Part shown: positions 51,962-61,256 of the stretch, piece by piece | Numbering within the stretch: the first letter of the stretch is position 1 | Layout: the number at the start of each line of letters is the position of its first letter | From: Chitinophaga sp. Cy-1792 | Lineage (GTDB): Bacteria; Bacteroidota; Bacteroidia; Chitinophagales; Chitinophagaceae | Assembly (NCBI RefSeq): GCF_011752935.1 | Contig: NZ_VWWO01000002.1 | Location: forward strand, 1,364,001-1,428,000 | DNA length: 64,000 nucleotides | Direction of reading: 5' to 3' | Notes under the pieces: model-generated | What the model saw: the letters and a program-made list of their open reading frames with translations, nothing else | Told to the model about the DNA's origin: nothing | The model's database searches: none | Position numbers and translations under genes: made by a program

Positions 51962-52876
51962 TTAAAGCGCACTCAGAATAGCATCTGTGTACGTTTTATT
52001 TACGTTGCCTGCAAAAACCATGATACCGGCTTTGTCTGGTGAAGGGTGCCATTGTGCGAAGCTCACAGCAGTGGCCTGGGTGTTGTAATCGCGCGACATA
52101 CCATCCATTACTCTGGCATTGCCTAAAGTGGCAGACCAGTAGTTAAAGCGGGTGGTGTTGTTGCTGAAATAAGCCATATCCATCACAAAATTCATCTTGT
52201 TGCCGAGTACGGTGTCTCTGAACGCAGGTCCAGGAGCGCCACCTGAATAAACGGCACCAGTATAGATTTTGGAGGTGCTGGCAGAAGACTGCGGACCGAA
52301 GTATTTACCCAGTTCCTTGATCAGGTTCCGATAATTGGTATTATCGGTGGCACCATGTTCGACGTCGAGGGAAATACCGTCCAGTCCGACGGTGTTTACA
52401 CAGGTATTAATAAACGAAGCAAACTGCGTGTACGTATAAGCGGTGCCGTTATACGTAGTGAATGGGGTAGTGGTGCTCCAGGAGGCAGCATCATCTACGT
52501 TCATCAATACTTTTACGCCGCGTGCACGCAAGGTCTGGATGTCGGCCAATACCTGTTTTTTGTACTTGTAGATACTGTTTACCATCCATCCGGTGTTGTA
52601 GTTGACGGTATCTGCCAGTTCCCATAGGGTACCTTCAAATACAACAACGATGTTGGCGCTGTCGGTGAAATTGAGGAGAGACATGTAACCCTGGCTTACC
52701 GGTGTAGCATCAAAAGCATAATAGGCTACTTTGTTTTTGCCGGTAACAGGCAGGGCGGTAACAATGGCAGCTGCTTTTCCATTGATGGGTTGCAGCGTGC
52801 TCTCATTTTTGGAACAGGAGTTAAAGGCTATCAATGATATCATTGATAGCGCCATTACAACGTGCTGAATTCTCAT
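51962..52876 (-). CDS. GH18-family lipoprotein (endo-beta-N-acetylglucosaminidase-like)
   Basis: The protein has 304 residues with a lipobox (IAFNSCSKNE). The TIM-barrel landmarks are KVAYYAFDATP, KVLMNVDDAASW and GLDGISLDVEHG, in which DG-x-x-x-D-x-E gives the catalytic Glu. The usual middle Asp of DxxDxDxE is Ser. MDMAYFSNN and FAQWHPSPDKAGIMVF continue the barrel. It is the last gene of the sigma-FecR-SusC-SusD row. Surface GH18 lipoproteins beside SusC/D pairs cut N-glycans (EndoF/EndoH group), so host or fungal N-glycan breakdown is inferred. Confidence 0.82.
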   Translation of the reverse strand: MRIQHVVMALSMISLIAFNSCSKNESTLQPINGKAAAIVTALPVTGKNKVAYYAFDATPVSQGYMSLLNFTDSANIVVVFEGTLWELADTVNYNTGWMVNSIYKYKKQVLADIQTLRARGVKVLMNVDDAASWSTTTPFTTYNGTAYTYTQFASFINTCVNTVGLDGISLDVEHGATDNTNYRNLIKELGKYFGPQSSASTSKIYTGAVYSGGAPGPAFRDTVLGNKMNFVMDMAYFSNNTTRFNYWSATLGNARVMDGMSRDYNTQATAVSFAQWHPSPDKAGIMVFAGNVNKTYTDAILSAL

Positions 52877-52917
52877 AACGAGGGTGTTTTATGGTGAATT
52901 AATCGAGGGCTACACGA

Positions 52918-54549
52918 TTAGGGCTTACTATCCCACCATAATTTTGTTCCGCCATTGTCTGGCCCTTTGAGCGTTAATACTGCTCTGTCGTAGCCAGGTT
53001 TGTTGTTCGACTGATACTTGCTTGGAATTGGCAGCCTGCGGATAAATCCGGTGATCAGGCCTCCACTGTTGTTTATTACCACGGGGAACAATTTAGGGTA
53101 ACCAGTTCTTCTGAATTCTGTCCATGCTTCTTCTCCGTCAGGATAGATAGCGATCCATTTCTGTGTGATGATGCGCTCCAGCTGTTTTTCAGGTGTGGCG
53201 GCATCATCCCATTTGATGGTGATAGTGCTGAGGTTGGCGTCTTTCAGTGGAACATCGTTGGCACCGGCAGTTTTTGCCTGAGGGTCCACATAAGGCGCAG
53301 CGGTAGAGGTGTTGTCATTTTCATAGTCGGCAGACGATCCTGCGGCCCATTCTGCAAAAGAGGTGGTAATACCCAGATGATAGTTATCACTTACCTTTCC
53401 TGCGCCTGTCCAGCCATTGAGTCCTGCTTCGGCCATGAGGAAGTAAGTTTCTGCTGCACCCAGCAGTTTACCTTTACCGTCTTTAGGATCGAAATAGTCT
53501 GCTGCTGCGGCTTTGGCCAGTGGAATTGAATAGCCGCCGTAGCGGTTTTTATCATCTATGGCCACACCATTTCTGATGCCGATATATTTTCCGGCAACAA
53601 CAGCCACGGTGGCAGGTGCCACCATATGAGGCATACGCGGGTCGCTGTAACCATTCAGGTAACTGGTGAGTGGTGCACCACTGCGGATATCGCCCCATCC
53701 AACAATTTCGTCTATTGGTGAACGTTGTCCGAAATCGATGATGGCATTGTCGGCATTAGCAGTGATAAGACCACCACTGGCCGGATCCAGCGCTTTTTCG
53801 CCCTGGAGCTTTGCGGTCGCTTTATCTGCATAGATAATCCTGATGGCCAGTCGCAAACGAAGGGTGTTTACCAGTTTCAACCATTTGGTAGGATTACCGC
53901 CATAGATGATATCTGCTTTGTTAAACGCTGATAGTACTGTTTTTTGTCCTGTAGTAAAAGGTTTTAGCAGGGTGGCAGCAGTATCCAGGTCTTTAAAGAA
54001 TGCATTATAGGCATCCTGTTGTGAATCATAGTCTACAGAGAGATCGGCATTGGCCTGACCATATTTTGTGTAGATGATGGGTCCGAAAACATCTGCTGTA
54101 CGATGACAGGCCAATACTTTAATGGTTTTGGCCATCGCATCTGTGAAGGAGAAATCCACGCCCTGGTAGGTGGCCGCCAGTCGCTTATAATCACTGAGGG
54201 GTTGCAGTACATTGTTGTAGACAACGTTGTAAATATCGACGTTCCAGCCATCCATCATGAAATAGTTGGAGTTATTGATGCCGCTGTTGAAAGGCGTAGG
54301 CGTCATCATATATCCGCTGTAGATATCAGCATTCAGATTTTGTTGTAACTGGTAGTCGCCGGAGGAAGCAGGAACAATGTTCTTCTGCGTATTCACCAGT
54401 GGCAGGATGATCTGCTGGAAATCGGCCTTGAATACATCTTCCGTAACCCCGGCCGGGTTGGTGTTGAGTGACTCGAAATTTTTTGTACAGGATGCCAACA
54501 GCATGGCTGTCATCATCACGTAGCAACTTTTATATAGCGTAATTTTCAT
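52918..54549 (-). CDS. SusD/RagB-family nutrient-binding lipoprotein
   Basis: The protein has 543 residues. The signal peptide ends in LLASCTKNFESLNTNPAGV, the lipobox and family start. TPR-like helices are seen through the middle (TDAMAKTIKVLACHRTADV, WLKLVNTLRLRLAIRI). The end RRLPIPSKYQSNN is the SusD-like_2 tail. It forms the lid over the SusC channel on the cell surface. It is 50 bases downstream of the SusC gene and 41 bases before the GH18 gene. Confidence 0.93.
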   Translation of the reverse strand: MKITLYKSCYVMMTAMLLASCTKNFESLNTNPAGVTEDVFKADFQQIILPLVNTQKNIVPASSGDYQLQQNLNADIYSGYMMTPTPFNSGINNSNYFMMDGWNVDIYNVVYNNVLQPLSDYKRLAATYQGVDFSFTDAMAKTIKVLACHRTADVFGPIIYTKYGQANADLSVDYDSQQDAYNAFFKDLDTAATLLKPFTTGQKTVLSAFNKADIIYGGNPTKWLKLVNTLRLRLAIRIIYADKATAKLQGEKALDPASGGLITANADNAIIDFGQRSPIDEIVGWGDIRSGAPLTSYLNGYSDPRMPHMVAPATVAVVAGKYIGIRNGVAIDDKNRYGGYSIPLAKAAAADYFDPKDGKGKLLGAAETYFLMAEAGLNGWTGAGKVSDNYHLGITTSFAEWAAGSSADYENDNTSTAAPYVDPQAKTAGANDVPLKDANLSTITIKWDDAATPEKQLERIITQKWIAIYPDGEEAWTEFRRTGYPKLFPVVINNSGGLITGFIRRLPIPSKYQSNNKPGYDRAVLTLKGPDNGGTKLWWDSKP

Positions 54550-54599
54550 GTGAGCTCTTTTTTAATAGGAACGAATGATTTTTCATCTTACCTGCACTA

Positions 54600-57500
54600 T
54601 TACAGTGAGGCTTTAATGCTGAAACCATAGCTACGGTAGGTGGGCAGGCCAAATACATCTACACCCACACCACCCGGGTTAACAGCAGCTACCTGCTCAG
54701 GATCAAACGGCGCCTTGTTGTAAAGGAAGAAGAGATTATTACCAATAGCGCTAAAGCGGATCTGTTTAACCAGTTTGTCCAGTTTCAGCGTGTAGGATAT
54801 AGAGAACTCTCTCAGACGTACCGCTGTGGCATCGTACATGTAAGCCTCTGAAACAGGGCTTTTACCGCCTATAGACTGATAGTAATCTTTGGCGTCTACC
54901 ACTGCCGTCACTGCTTTACCGGTTTGGTCTACTGCGTTGGCAATAGTGACTTTACCGCCATTATCGCGGGCATCTCCTGTTCTTTTGCTAACACCCATCT
55001 GGTCGAGCAGTGCTTCTGTAGTGCTCAGCACTTTGCCGCCAAATTTTCCATCCAGCAGAATACCGATAGAGAAATCATGGACGTTGATGGTATTGCTCCA
55101 GCCAACGATTGATTTAGGGTTAGGATTGCCCAGGTAAAGGTTGTCGGCAGACATGGGCAGGTTGTTGGTACCTACTACGATATGTCCGGCTGCATCTCTT
55201 AGAAATCCACGGCCATAAATATCACCGAAGGAGCCACCTTGTACCAGGAAGCCTGAACCGCCGCTCAGCGAATATTTCTGATCAGGAGAAGGGTTGGCAA
55301 CTACAGAGGAGTTGAACAGTTCGAGCACTTTATTCTTGTTGTAAGAATAGTTGATCGTAGTGCTCCAGCTGAAATTGCGGGATTTAACGGCATTAAAGGT
55401 CAGCGCCGCTTCCATTCCGGTGTTCTGGATATTTCCTCCGTTTACGTCTGCAGTGGTACCTGCGCCAAGACCTGGAGCAACCGCGATATTCGTGAAGAAC
55501 TGATTGGTGATATTGGATTTATAGTAGGTAACGTCCAGGGATAAACGATTTTTCAGGATGCTCCACTGGGTACCGATTTCAAGCGATTTATTCTTTTCCG
55601 GCTGCAGGTAGTAACCGGCCACATGTATAGGATTACTTGTTGGCGGTGTAGAGATGCCTGCATTGAAGGTATACAGCGGACGTGTTCTGAACGGATCGAT
55701 ATCATTACCCACAACGGCGTAGGATACACGAACTTTCGCGTAGTCGAACATGTCTGGCAGGTTGAAGATCTTACTCAGGATGGCGCTTAAACCTCCGGAA
55801 TAGTAGTTGAATCCTTTGCCGGCGGAAGGAGTATAGGCCAGGGTGGAAGACCAGTCATTTCTATCGGTCAGGTTAAGGAAGAGTTTTTCCTTGTAACCCA
55901 GTTCCACGGCGCCGAAAACTGATTGTATCTGGCGGCGGATAGCGGTATTCTGGTTGACAGCCCTGGAAATATTGCTCCAGTCGATGGCTGATTCGAGGAA
56001 TACGTTCGGAACAGTGAGTGCACCGCGTACATTGGTAGTGGCGCCCTTCTGGTCCTGGATAGAAGTACCCAGGGTTGCACTGAGGGACAGATCCGGATTC
56101 AGGTTTTTATTGGCCTGTAATACAAAATCGCCGTACAATGTCTGGTTATTGGTATGGTTCACATTCAGCAAACCGTTATCGGCAGCGATCGTGGTTTGTG
56201 TAGTGGCGTAGGTATTACGCTGGAAGTTGTTCTGATAGTTGTTGTAGTTACCTCTGAGCTGTGCGGATAACCAGTCGTTGATAGTATAACGGAGGTTCAG
56301 CGCGGTATAGAGGTTTCTGTTTTCGTTATCGGTAGGGTTGCGGTACAGTACCCAGTAAGGGTTCTGCTGGTAGTCCTGTCCGGTGAAGCCTTTATCTGTA
56401 TTGATATCCCACCAGTTTTGTGCCATCAGGTAACGGGAGGTAGAGAAGAACTCATAATTCTTGTACTGGTTGAAATCGAGTCCTCTCGGGAAAGCGTATA
56501 ACCCTGTGAGTGGGTTGAAGTACACACCCGGGTTGATACGGTTATGTGAATTTTGAATGGAACCCATAAACGTTCCGTCTACGGTCAGTTTATCGTTGAG
56601 GAACTTACCGGATTCGCGGAAGGTCAGGGTATTCTGTTTGAGGGTATTGGTAGGTACTATCCCTTTGTTGTCGGTATTGGCATAGGAGAGATAGTTGGAT
56701 GTTTTATCATTACCCCAGGTCATGCCTACACTGTTGATCCAGGTCATACCTGTCTGGAAGAAGTCTTTGATGTAGTTGGAATTAGGCATGGTGGCACCTT
56801 TGGCGCCCCAGCTATCTTCGCTGCCTTCGGTGGTGGCGGTAGCGGGGGTAGACTGGCCGTAGGTAAACTGTTCTTCAGGGAATTTGAAGGCCTGGTCCAT
56901 GGTCAGGCTGCTAGCCACATCCACTTTAGAGATACCAGCTTTCGCTTTTTTCGTCGTAATGAGAATAACACCGTTACTACCCTGGCTACCATAAAGAGAG
57001 GAGGCGGAGGGGCCTTTAAGAATGTTGATACTCTCGATATCTTCCGGGTTGATGGTACTGAGGATGTCGCCACCGTCAGCAGTAGAGTTATACCATCCGG
57101 CATCGGCGCCACCAGTGGGATTGATGAGGGGTAAACCGTCGATCACATAGAGTGGCTGGCTGTTGCGGGTAGATTTATCTCCCCTGATAACGATACGCAC
57201 GGAACCGCCTGCACCGCCGCCGGTACGGTTGATCTGTACGCCGGAAACCTTGCCACTGAGGCTGTTAAGTACGTTGGTGCTTTTAACGGTATTCAGTTCC
57301 TGCGTACCCAGCGATTGGGTAGAATAGGTCAGGTTGGCACTTTTCTTACCCAACCCCAGCGCTGTAACTACCACAACCTCACCAATCTGGCGGCTGTCGC
57401 GGTTCAGGGAAAGGCTTAAACCTTTGTCTGTACCATTTACCGCTACGGTTTTGGTTTCGTAGCCGATGAAGCTGATTTCCAGCATTCCGCTGCGCTCTTT

Positions 57501-58013
57501 GAGGGCAATGGTGAAACGGCCGTTCTCATCTGTGGTGGTACCGGTGGCAGTACCTTTCACCTTGATACTGGCGCCGATCAGCGGCTGGTTTCTGTCGTCG
57601 CTGATACGCCCGGTAACAAGACGGGTGGAGTCCTGGGGAGGCGCCAGCTCATCTCTTTGTTTGATGATGAGGGTTTTCTCTACCAGTGAGTAACTGAATG
57701 GGATACCCGAAAAGCATTTCTGTAATACATCGTCTATCGTACTGTTGGTGACGCTGAAAGACACGGAGCCAGTCTGGGTAAGGAGGGATTCATCACATAC
57801 CAGGTAATAACCTGTCTGTTTTCTGATCTCATTAAATACCTTCTTCAGGGAGGCATTTTCCACGGTAATGGATACGTGCTGGGAGTATCCGGTGGCGCTT
57901 ACATGCAGACTGACAGCTAACATAAAAATAGCAGTCCACTTCATTAAAAGGAATATTTTGAACCTGCGGTGCCGGGCATAGGAAGGCCAGCTGCAAATGT
58001 TGATTTTTTGCAT
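54600..58013 (-). CDS. SusC/RagA-family TonB-linked outer-membrane transporter with STN domain
   Basis: The protein has 1137 residues. It starts with a long signal region (ending SATGYSQ), then a secretin/TonB short N-terminal domain (VSITVENASLKKVFNEIRKQ) of the kind that talks to FecR. A CarboxypepD_reg domain follows (LIGASIKVKGTATGTTTDENG), then the TonB plug (LGLGKKSANLTYSTQSL, LYVIDGLPLINPT, ILKGPSASSLYGSQGSNGVI) and the barrel ending FSIKASL. The STN domain plus the upstream FecR/ECF sigma pair make trans-envelope signalling likely. The ligand is probably an N-glycan, judged from the GH18 neighbour. Confidence 0.95.
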   Translation of the reverse strand: MQKINICSWPSYARHRRFKIFLLMKWTAIFMLAVSLHVSATGYSQHVSITVENASLKKVFNEIRKQTGYYLVCDESLLTQTGSVSFSVTNSTIDDVLQKCFSGIPFSYSLVEKTLIIKQRDELAPPQDSTRLVTGRISDDRNQPLIGASIKVKGTATGTTTDENGRFTIALKERSGMLEISFIGYETKTVAVNGTDKGLSLSLNRDSRQIGEVVVVTALGLGKKSANLTYSTQSLGTQELNTVKSTNVLNSLSGKVSGVQINRTGGGAGGSVRIVIRGDKSTRNSQPLYVIDGLPLINPTGGADAGWYNSTADGGDILSTINPEDIESINILKGPSASSLYGSQGSNGVILITTKKAKAGISKVDVASSLTMDQAFKFPEEQFTYGQSTPATATTEGSEDSWGAKGATMPNSNYIKDFFQTGMTWINSVGMTWGNDKTSNYLSYANTDNKGIVPTNTLKQNTLTFRESGKFLNDKLTVDGTFMGSIQNSHNRINPGVYFNPLTGLYAFPRGLDFNQYKNYEFFSTSRYLMAQNWWDINTDKGFTGQDYQQNPYWVLYRNPTDNENRNLYTALNLRYTINDWLSAQLRGNYNNYQNNFQRNTYATTQTTIAADNGLLNVNHTNNQTLYGDFVLQANKNLNPDLSLSATLGTSIQDQKGATTNVRGALTVPNVFLESAIDWSNISRAVNQNTAIRRQIQSVFGAVELGYKEKLFLNLTDRNDWSSTLAYTPSAGKGFNYYSGGLSAILSKIFNLPDMFDYAKVRVSYAVVGNDIDPFRTRPLYTFNAGISTPPTSNPIHVAGYYLQPEKNKSLEIGTQWSILKNRLSLDVTYYKSNITNQFFTNIAVAPGLGAGTTADVNGGNIQNTGMEAALTFNAVKSRNFSWSTTINYSYNKNKVLELFNSSVVANPSPDQKYSLSGGSGFLVQGGSFGDIYGRGFLRDAAGHIVVGTNNLPMSADNLYLGNPNPKSIVGWSNTINVHDFSIGILLDGKFGGKVLSTTEALLDQMGVSKRTGDARDNGGKVTIANAVDQTGKAVTAVVDAKDYYQSIGGKSPVSEAYMYDATAVRLREFSISYTLKLDKLVKQIRFSAIGNNLFFLYNKAPFDPEQVAAVNPGGVGVDVFGLPTYRSYGFSIKASL

Positions 58014-58109
58014 ACATTTGTATGGTTGAGTTAAAATAAATAGATAAACGAGTCTGTTTTAATACTTAACACAGACCAGGAATGTGAGCGCATTGCTGGT
58101 CTTTTTTTT
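58013..58109 (+). ncRNA. Candidate plus-strand antisense RNA at the SusC start
   Basis: On the plus strand TACATTTG (58013-58020) matches TAnnTTTG. About 80 bases later AGACCAG-G-AATG...CATT-G-CTGGTCT (58073-58102) is followed by seven T, a strong intrinsic terminator. No plus-strand gene exists here. A short RNA of ~80 nt, transcribed away from susC in its leader region, would fit. The -33 element is missing, so this is tentative. Confidence 0.35.
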
Positions 58110-58201
58110 AGAATAACATAGATGAACTTTCTACATGCGCAGTTAATTTTGGGTGAATCAATAACGTGAATAACAAGTTTGGTTGCTGTGTGTAAAGCGA
58201 T

Positions 58202-59389
58202 TTAGTCTTTTGGCATAATTACAAGTTTCTTTCCTTCTAAGCGGCTGCGTACACCCATTCCGCGGAGTACATTCAAAGCGCCTGATAACGGGCCGTTGCG
58301 GCTGATCATACCCATGAATCGTTGTTCGGGCAGGTTACCTTCGTAAACAATTTCCAGATCGTACCACCTGGCCAGCTGGCGGGTGATACTTTTTAAGTCG
58401 GCGTGTTCAAAGCTGAAGTATCCATTCTTCCAGGCCAGTGCATCTTCTTCATTTCCGGCCATGGCCACCATTGTTGCCTGATTTCGGTTGTACCGCCCTT
58501 CTTCTCCGGGTTTCAGGAGCAGCGGTGTATTGTTGTTCCAAAGCTGGACAGCGCCCTGTAGCAGTGTGGTACGGATATTTTCTTCATCCGTATAGGCCAT
58601 CACGTTAAAGCGTGTTCCGAGTACTTTGATATCTATCTCATTGACTGTTACATGAAAAGGTTTGCTGGCATTGTCGGCTACTTCAAAATAAGCTTCTCCT
58701 TTCAGGTCTACACTGCGTTGTGGTTCCCTGAAATCTGTCGGGAAGTGCAGTGAGGAGCAGGAGTTGAGCCATACCCTGGAGCCATCCGGCAATACTACCA
58801 CGAATTGTCCGCCAGGCGGAGTGGTGATGGTATTGAATTCTACCGGGGCGTCCTGTTTTCCTGATACCTGGTATACCACCTGGCCGGTACCGTTTTTTTG
58901 AACGATGATGCCCGACTGACTGAGGATTACGCCCTGTTTGCTGGAATCCAGTATTACCTTTTCGCCATTGGCCAATGTCAGAATGGCTTTGTCGCCTCCG
59001 GGAGCCACATCGTTTTGAAGAACTTGTGCCAGGTCGCTTTTCGGATGAGCTGTTTTACCATGATAGTAATACAGTGTAGCCGTAACAGTTAGTACGGCTG
59101 CTACTGATGCGGCAGCCCACCATTTTCGTGTGATAAAAAATACAGGGTATAAAGAACGCCTGCCGCTGAGGGCCTGCGCCTGTATCCTGTTATATATTAC
59201 CTTGCCCAGTGGACTTTCAGCATCCGTTGTTGCGGGCAATTTTTCCCAGTCATTATCAATGAGCGCTTCCAGACTATCCCAATATTCATCGGAAGCCAGT
59301 AAGGCTTCCAGCTGCTCTTTTTCCGCTGCACATAAATTGCCAGCCAAATACTTATCCAGTAGCGTTTTAAATGCTTGCTGCTGTTTCAT
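58202..59389 (-). CDS. FecR-family anti-sigma factor
   Basis: The protein has 395 residues. The N-terminal anti-sigma part (LLDKYLAGNLCAAEKEQLEALL) is followed by one membrane helix (WWAAASVAAVLTVTATLYYY, ~90-110). The periplasmic FecR domain shows TPPGGQFVVVLPDGSRVWLNS and RSVDLKGEAYFEV. The C-terminal DUF4974-type domain (FEHADLKSITRQLARWYDLEI) would contact the SusC STN domain. It lies 106 bases downstream of the ECF sigma gene and 188 bases before susC. Confidence 0.93.
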   Translation of the reverse strand: MKQQQAFKTLLDKYLAGNLCAAEKEQLEALLASDEYWDSLEALIDNDWEKLPATTDAESPLGKVIYNRIQAQALSGRRSLYPVFFITRKWWAAASVAAVLTVTATLYYYHGKTAHPKSDLAQVLQNDVAPGGDKAILTLANGEKVILDSSKQGVILSQSGIIVQKNGTGQVVYQVSGKQDAPVEFNTITTPPGGQFVVVLPDGSRVWLNSCSSLHFPTDFREPQRSVDLKGEAYFEVADNASKPFHVTVNEIDIKVLGTRFNVMAYTDEENIRTTLLQGAVQLWNNNTPLLLKPGEEGRYNRNQATMVAMAGNEEDALAWKNGYFSFEHADLKSITRQLARWYDLEIVYEGNLPEQRFMGMISRNGPLSGALNVLRGMGVRSRLEGKKLVIMPKD

Positions 59390-59495
59390 AAACTTATAAT
59401 CATCGGCCTACTATTATAAAGACGCAAAAGAGAAGAAGGAGGGGACAGGTATTTTAAATTTTTTTTTTGTGGAGATAGAAGAGCGGTAGTATTGT

Positions 59496-60044
59496 TTATT
59501 TATTTACTTCAAGATATTGACGGATAGAGCTTAATGCGCGTACGATATGTTTTTTTACGGTTTCCCGGACAATACCGGTACGGGATGCGATCTGGTCGTA
59601 CGAGAGGCCTTGTTCACGGCTTAGTTTAAATACCTGGCGGCGCTGGGGCGGCAATTGTTCTATGGCTTTGGATATCAGGGCGGCCGACTCACGTGATACG
59701 GCCATTGCGTGTGGCAGCTGACTTTCGTCTGTACTAACCGGAATGTTACTGTCTAATTCAATAAGAGAAAGTTGATTTTTACGAAACCACGATACTATCT
59801 CATTGCGGGTAACCACGCGAAGGTAAGCGTCCAGATGTTGTACGCCCGCAATGGTATTGCGTTTGAGCCATAATTTAATAAAGATGTTCTGAACGAGGTC
59901 CTCCGCTTCCTGGGGCTGTTTCAGATAATTCAGTGCTATGTTGTATACCTTTTTCCAGTATCTGTTATACAGCTCACGGAAAGCATCCGGATGTCCCTGG
60001 GCTAACAATTCGCATAAATCTTCTTCAGATAACAAATTGTTCAT
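59496..60044 (-). CDS. ECF RNA polymerase sigma factor
   Basis: The protein has 182 residues. Region 2 has FRELYNRYWKKVYNIALNYLKQ and EAEDLVQNIFIKLW. Region 4 has LPPQRRQVFKLSREQGLSYDQIASRTGI and VKKHIVRAL. The DLVQNIF..LW pattern is that of Bacteroidota ECF factors paired with FecR. It should direct RNA polymerase to the susC promoter once the anti-sigma factor is relieved. Confidence 0.95.
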   Translation of the reverse strand: MNNLLSEEDLCELLAQGHPDAFRELYNRYWKKVYNIALNYLKQPQEAEDLVQNIFIKLWLKRNTIAGVQHLDAYLRVVTRNEIVSWFRKNQLSLIELDSNIPVSTDESQLPHAMAVSRESAALISKAIEQLPPQRRQVFKLSREQGLSYDQIASRTGIVRETVKKHIVRALSSIRQYLEVNK

Positions 60045-60436
60045 CGCTCTTGCATTTGTATAAACTGAACAGTAATAAAGCTAATGAAAATGAAGTAACA
60101 AAAAAAATTGTAACACCCACAATCATAAGAATTTAAAAAAATGGCATGAGGTAAAATATTAACTATTCTTCATCCCGTAAATAACACATAAATAGCATAC
60201 TGTGGCCAATTTTAAGCTATTTTTAAGGTGAGGCTGATTTATAGGGTATACGTTGGCGTTAGTGGCGGCTGAATCTGACAGAATAATTGTCAGAATGATA
60301 TTTATAAATATTGGTTATCAAATAGATATCTTAATGTTTTATTATTAAACAATAGAAAATAATCCATCTTTCATAATTATATTTGTGTAGATGCTATTAT
60401 TATCTTACCAGCAATTAACCTTTATTCTTTTCTTCC
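60045..60436. other. Non-coding stretch between divergent sigma and DUF6265-like genes
   Basis: AT-rich with no open frame of note. TATATTTG at 60378-60385 matches the -7 element for the plus-strand gene; no clear -33 TTTG is at the expected distance. Nothing else was recognised. Confidence 0.4.
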
Positions 60437-60889
60437 ATGAAACAAATAGCTGTAGTACTGCTCTTCATTATTTTTAGTAATAACATCTCCGCACAGTCAG
60501 CCAGCGATTTTAAAAAGCTGAACTGGCTGGAAGGGAAATGGATGAAGACCAACGTAAAGCCCGGCCGCTCCGGCTATGAAGAATGGCAGCGTGTTTCCGC
60601 TACTTCCTGGAAGGGAACAGGCATCAGTATGCGCGGACAGGACACCACCTTTGTAGAAAAATTGCAGCTGCGGATTAAAGACAATTATATATATTATGTA
60701 GCCGATGTGGCAGAAAACAAGGAACTTACCTGGTTTAAAATAACGCATATTGGCGCCAATGGCTTTACCTGTGAAGACCCTGCACACGATTTTCCTAAAA
60801 AGATCGTGTACGAACGAACTGGCAAACAACTAAAGGTAACAACATCCGGAGACGGTAAATCGATTGAGTTTCTATTTGAAAAAGAATAA
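60437..60889 (+). CDS. Small secreted protein, DUF6265-like
   Basis: The protein has 150 residues. The signal peptide ends NNISAQS. The mature part begins DFKKLNWLEGKW and continues YEEWQRVSATSWKGTGISM, with later LTWFKITHIGANGFTCEDPAHDFPKKIVY. The WL.G.W...E.W......G...... order is that of the lipocalin-like DUF6265 group found in Bacteroidota. The function is unknown. It has no operon partner; the remnant gene follows 28 bases later. Confidence 0.72.
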   Translation: MKQIAVVLLFIIFSNNISAQSASDFKKLNWLEGKWMKTNVKPGRSGYEEWQRVSATSWKGTGISMRGQDTTFVEKLQLRIKDNYIYYVADVAENKELTWFKITHIGANGFTCEDPAHDFPKKIVYERTGKQLKVTTSGDGKSIEFLFEKE

Positions 60890-60916
60890 TAAAAATTATT
60901 CCCTATCCCTAACCAC

Positions 60917-61150
60917 ATGCGCCTGAAAGAAGCGATACTACTGGCACTTCTGATTGCTGTTACTATAGCTACATCGGCTTCATCCCTTCTTTAAATTGAA
61001 ACTGTCTTTGTAACAGACCATACTAAATGAAAAGCAGCCAGCGATTTTAAGCCGGTTACGCCGGGTTTTTATGAAGATAATCAGTATATAGTTAGTAAAA
61101 CCTGTAGCGGTGAATTCGGAGGAACGGTATATTTTAAAAACAAAAGTACC
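60917..61150 (+). pseudogene. Remnant of a small secreted-protein gene
   Basis: ATG 60917 gives a signal-like start (MRLKEAILLALLIAVTIATS) that ends at a TAA after 25 codons. In another frame, from about 61030, come SDFKPVTPGFYEDNQYIVSK and TCSGEFGGTVYFKNKSTGIV. These resemble the middle of a small Bacteroidota secreted-protein type (VSKTC.GE.GGT..F.NK.TG). The usual continuation is lost at ~61150. A frameshift and a 3' loss explain it. The family memory is weak, so the pseudogene call is moderate. Confidence 0.45.
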
Positions 61151-61198
61151 GGGATAGTATCTTCGATAACAAGATTACCATATTCTGCTATAAATAAT

Positions 61199-61240
61199 GT
61201 ATTTAAGCATTTGCTTAAATACGTAAATAATGCTACTTTG
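61199..61240 (+). promoter_or_regulatory. ArsR operator and promoter of the mercury-type cassette
   Basis: GTATTTAAGCA-TT-TGCTTAAATAC (61199-61222) is a perfect 11-bp inverted repeat, the size and AT-rich style of ArsR/SmtB operators. Its centre contains TTTG (61210-61213), and TACTTTG follows at 61234-61240, so the operator covers the -33 element. The ArsR ATG is at 61257. Confidence 0.75.
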
Positions 61241-61256
61241 CAGGAAATATCTTCGT

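Noticed and set aside
56553..57134. 193-codon plus-strand frame
   Set aside because: It is opposite the SusC plug region, which is fully accounted for by family motifs.
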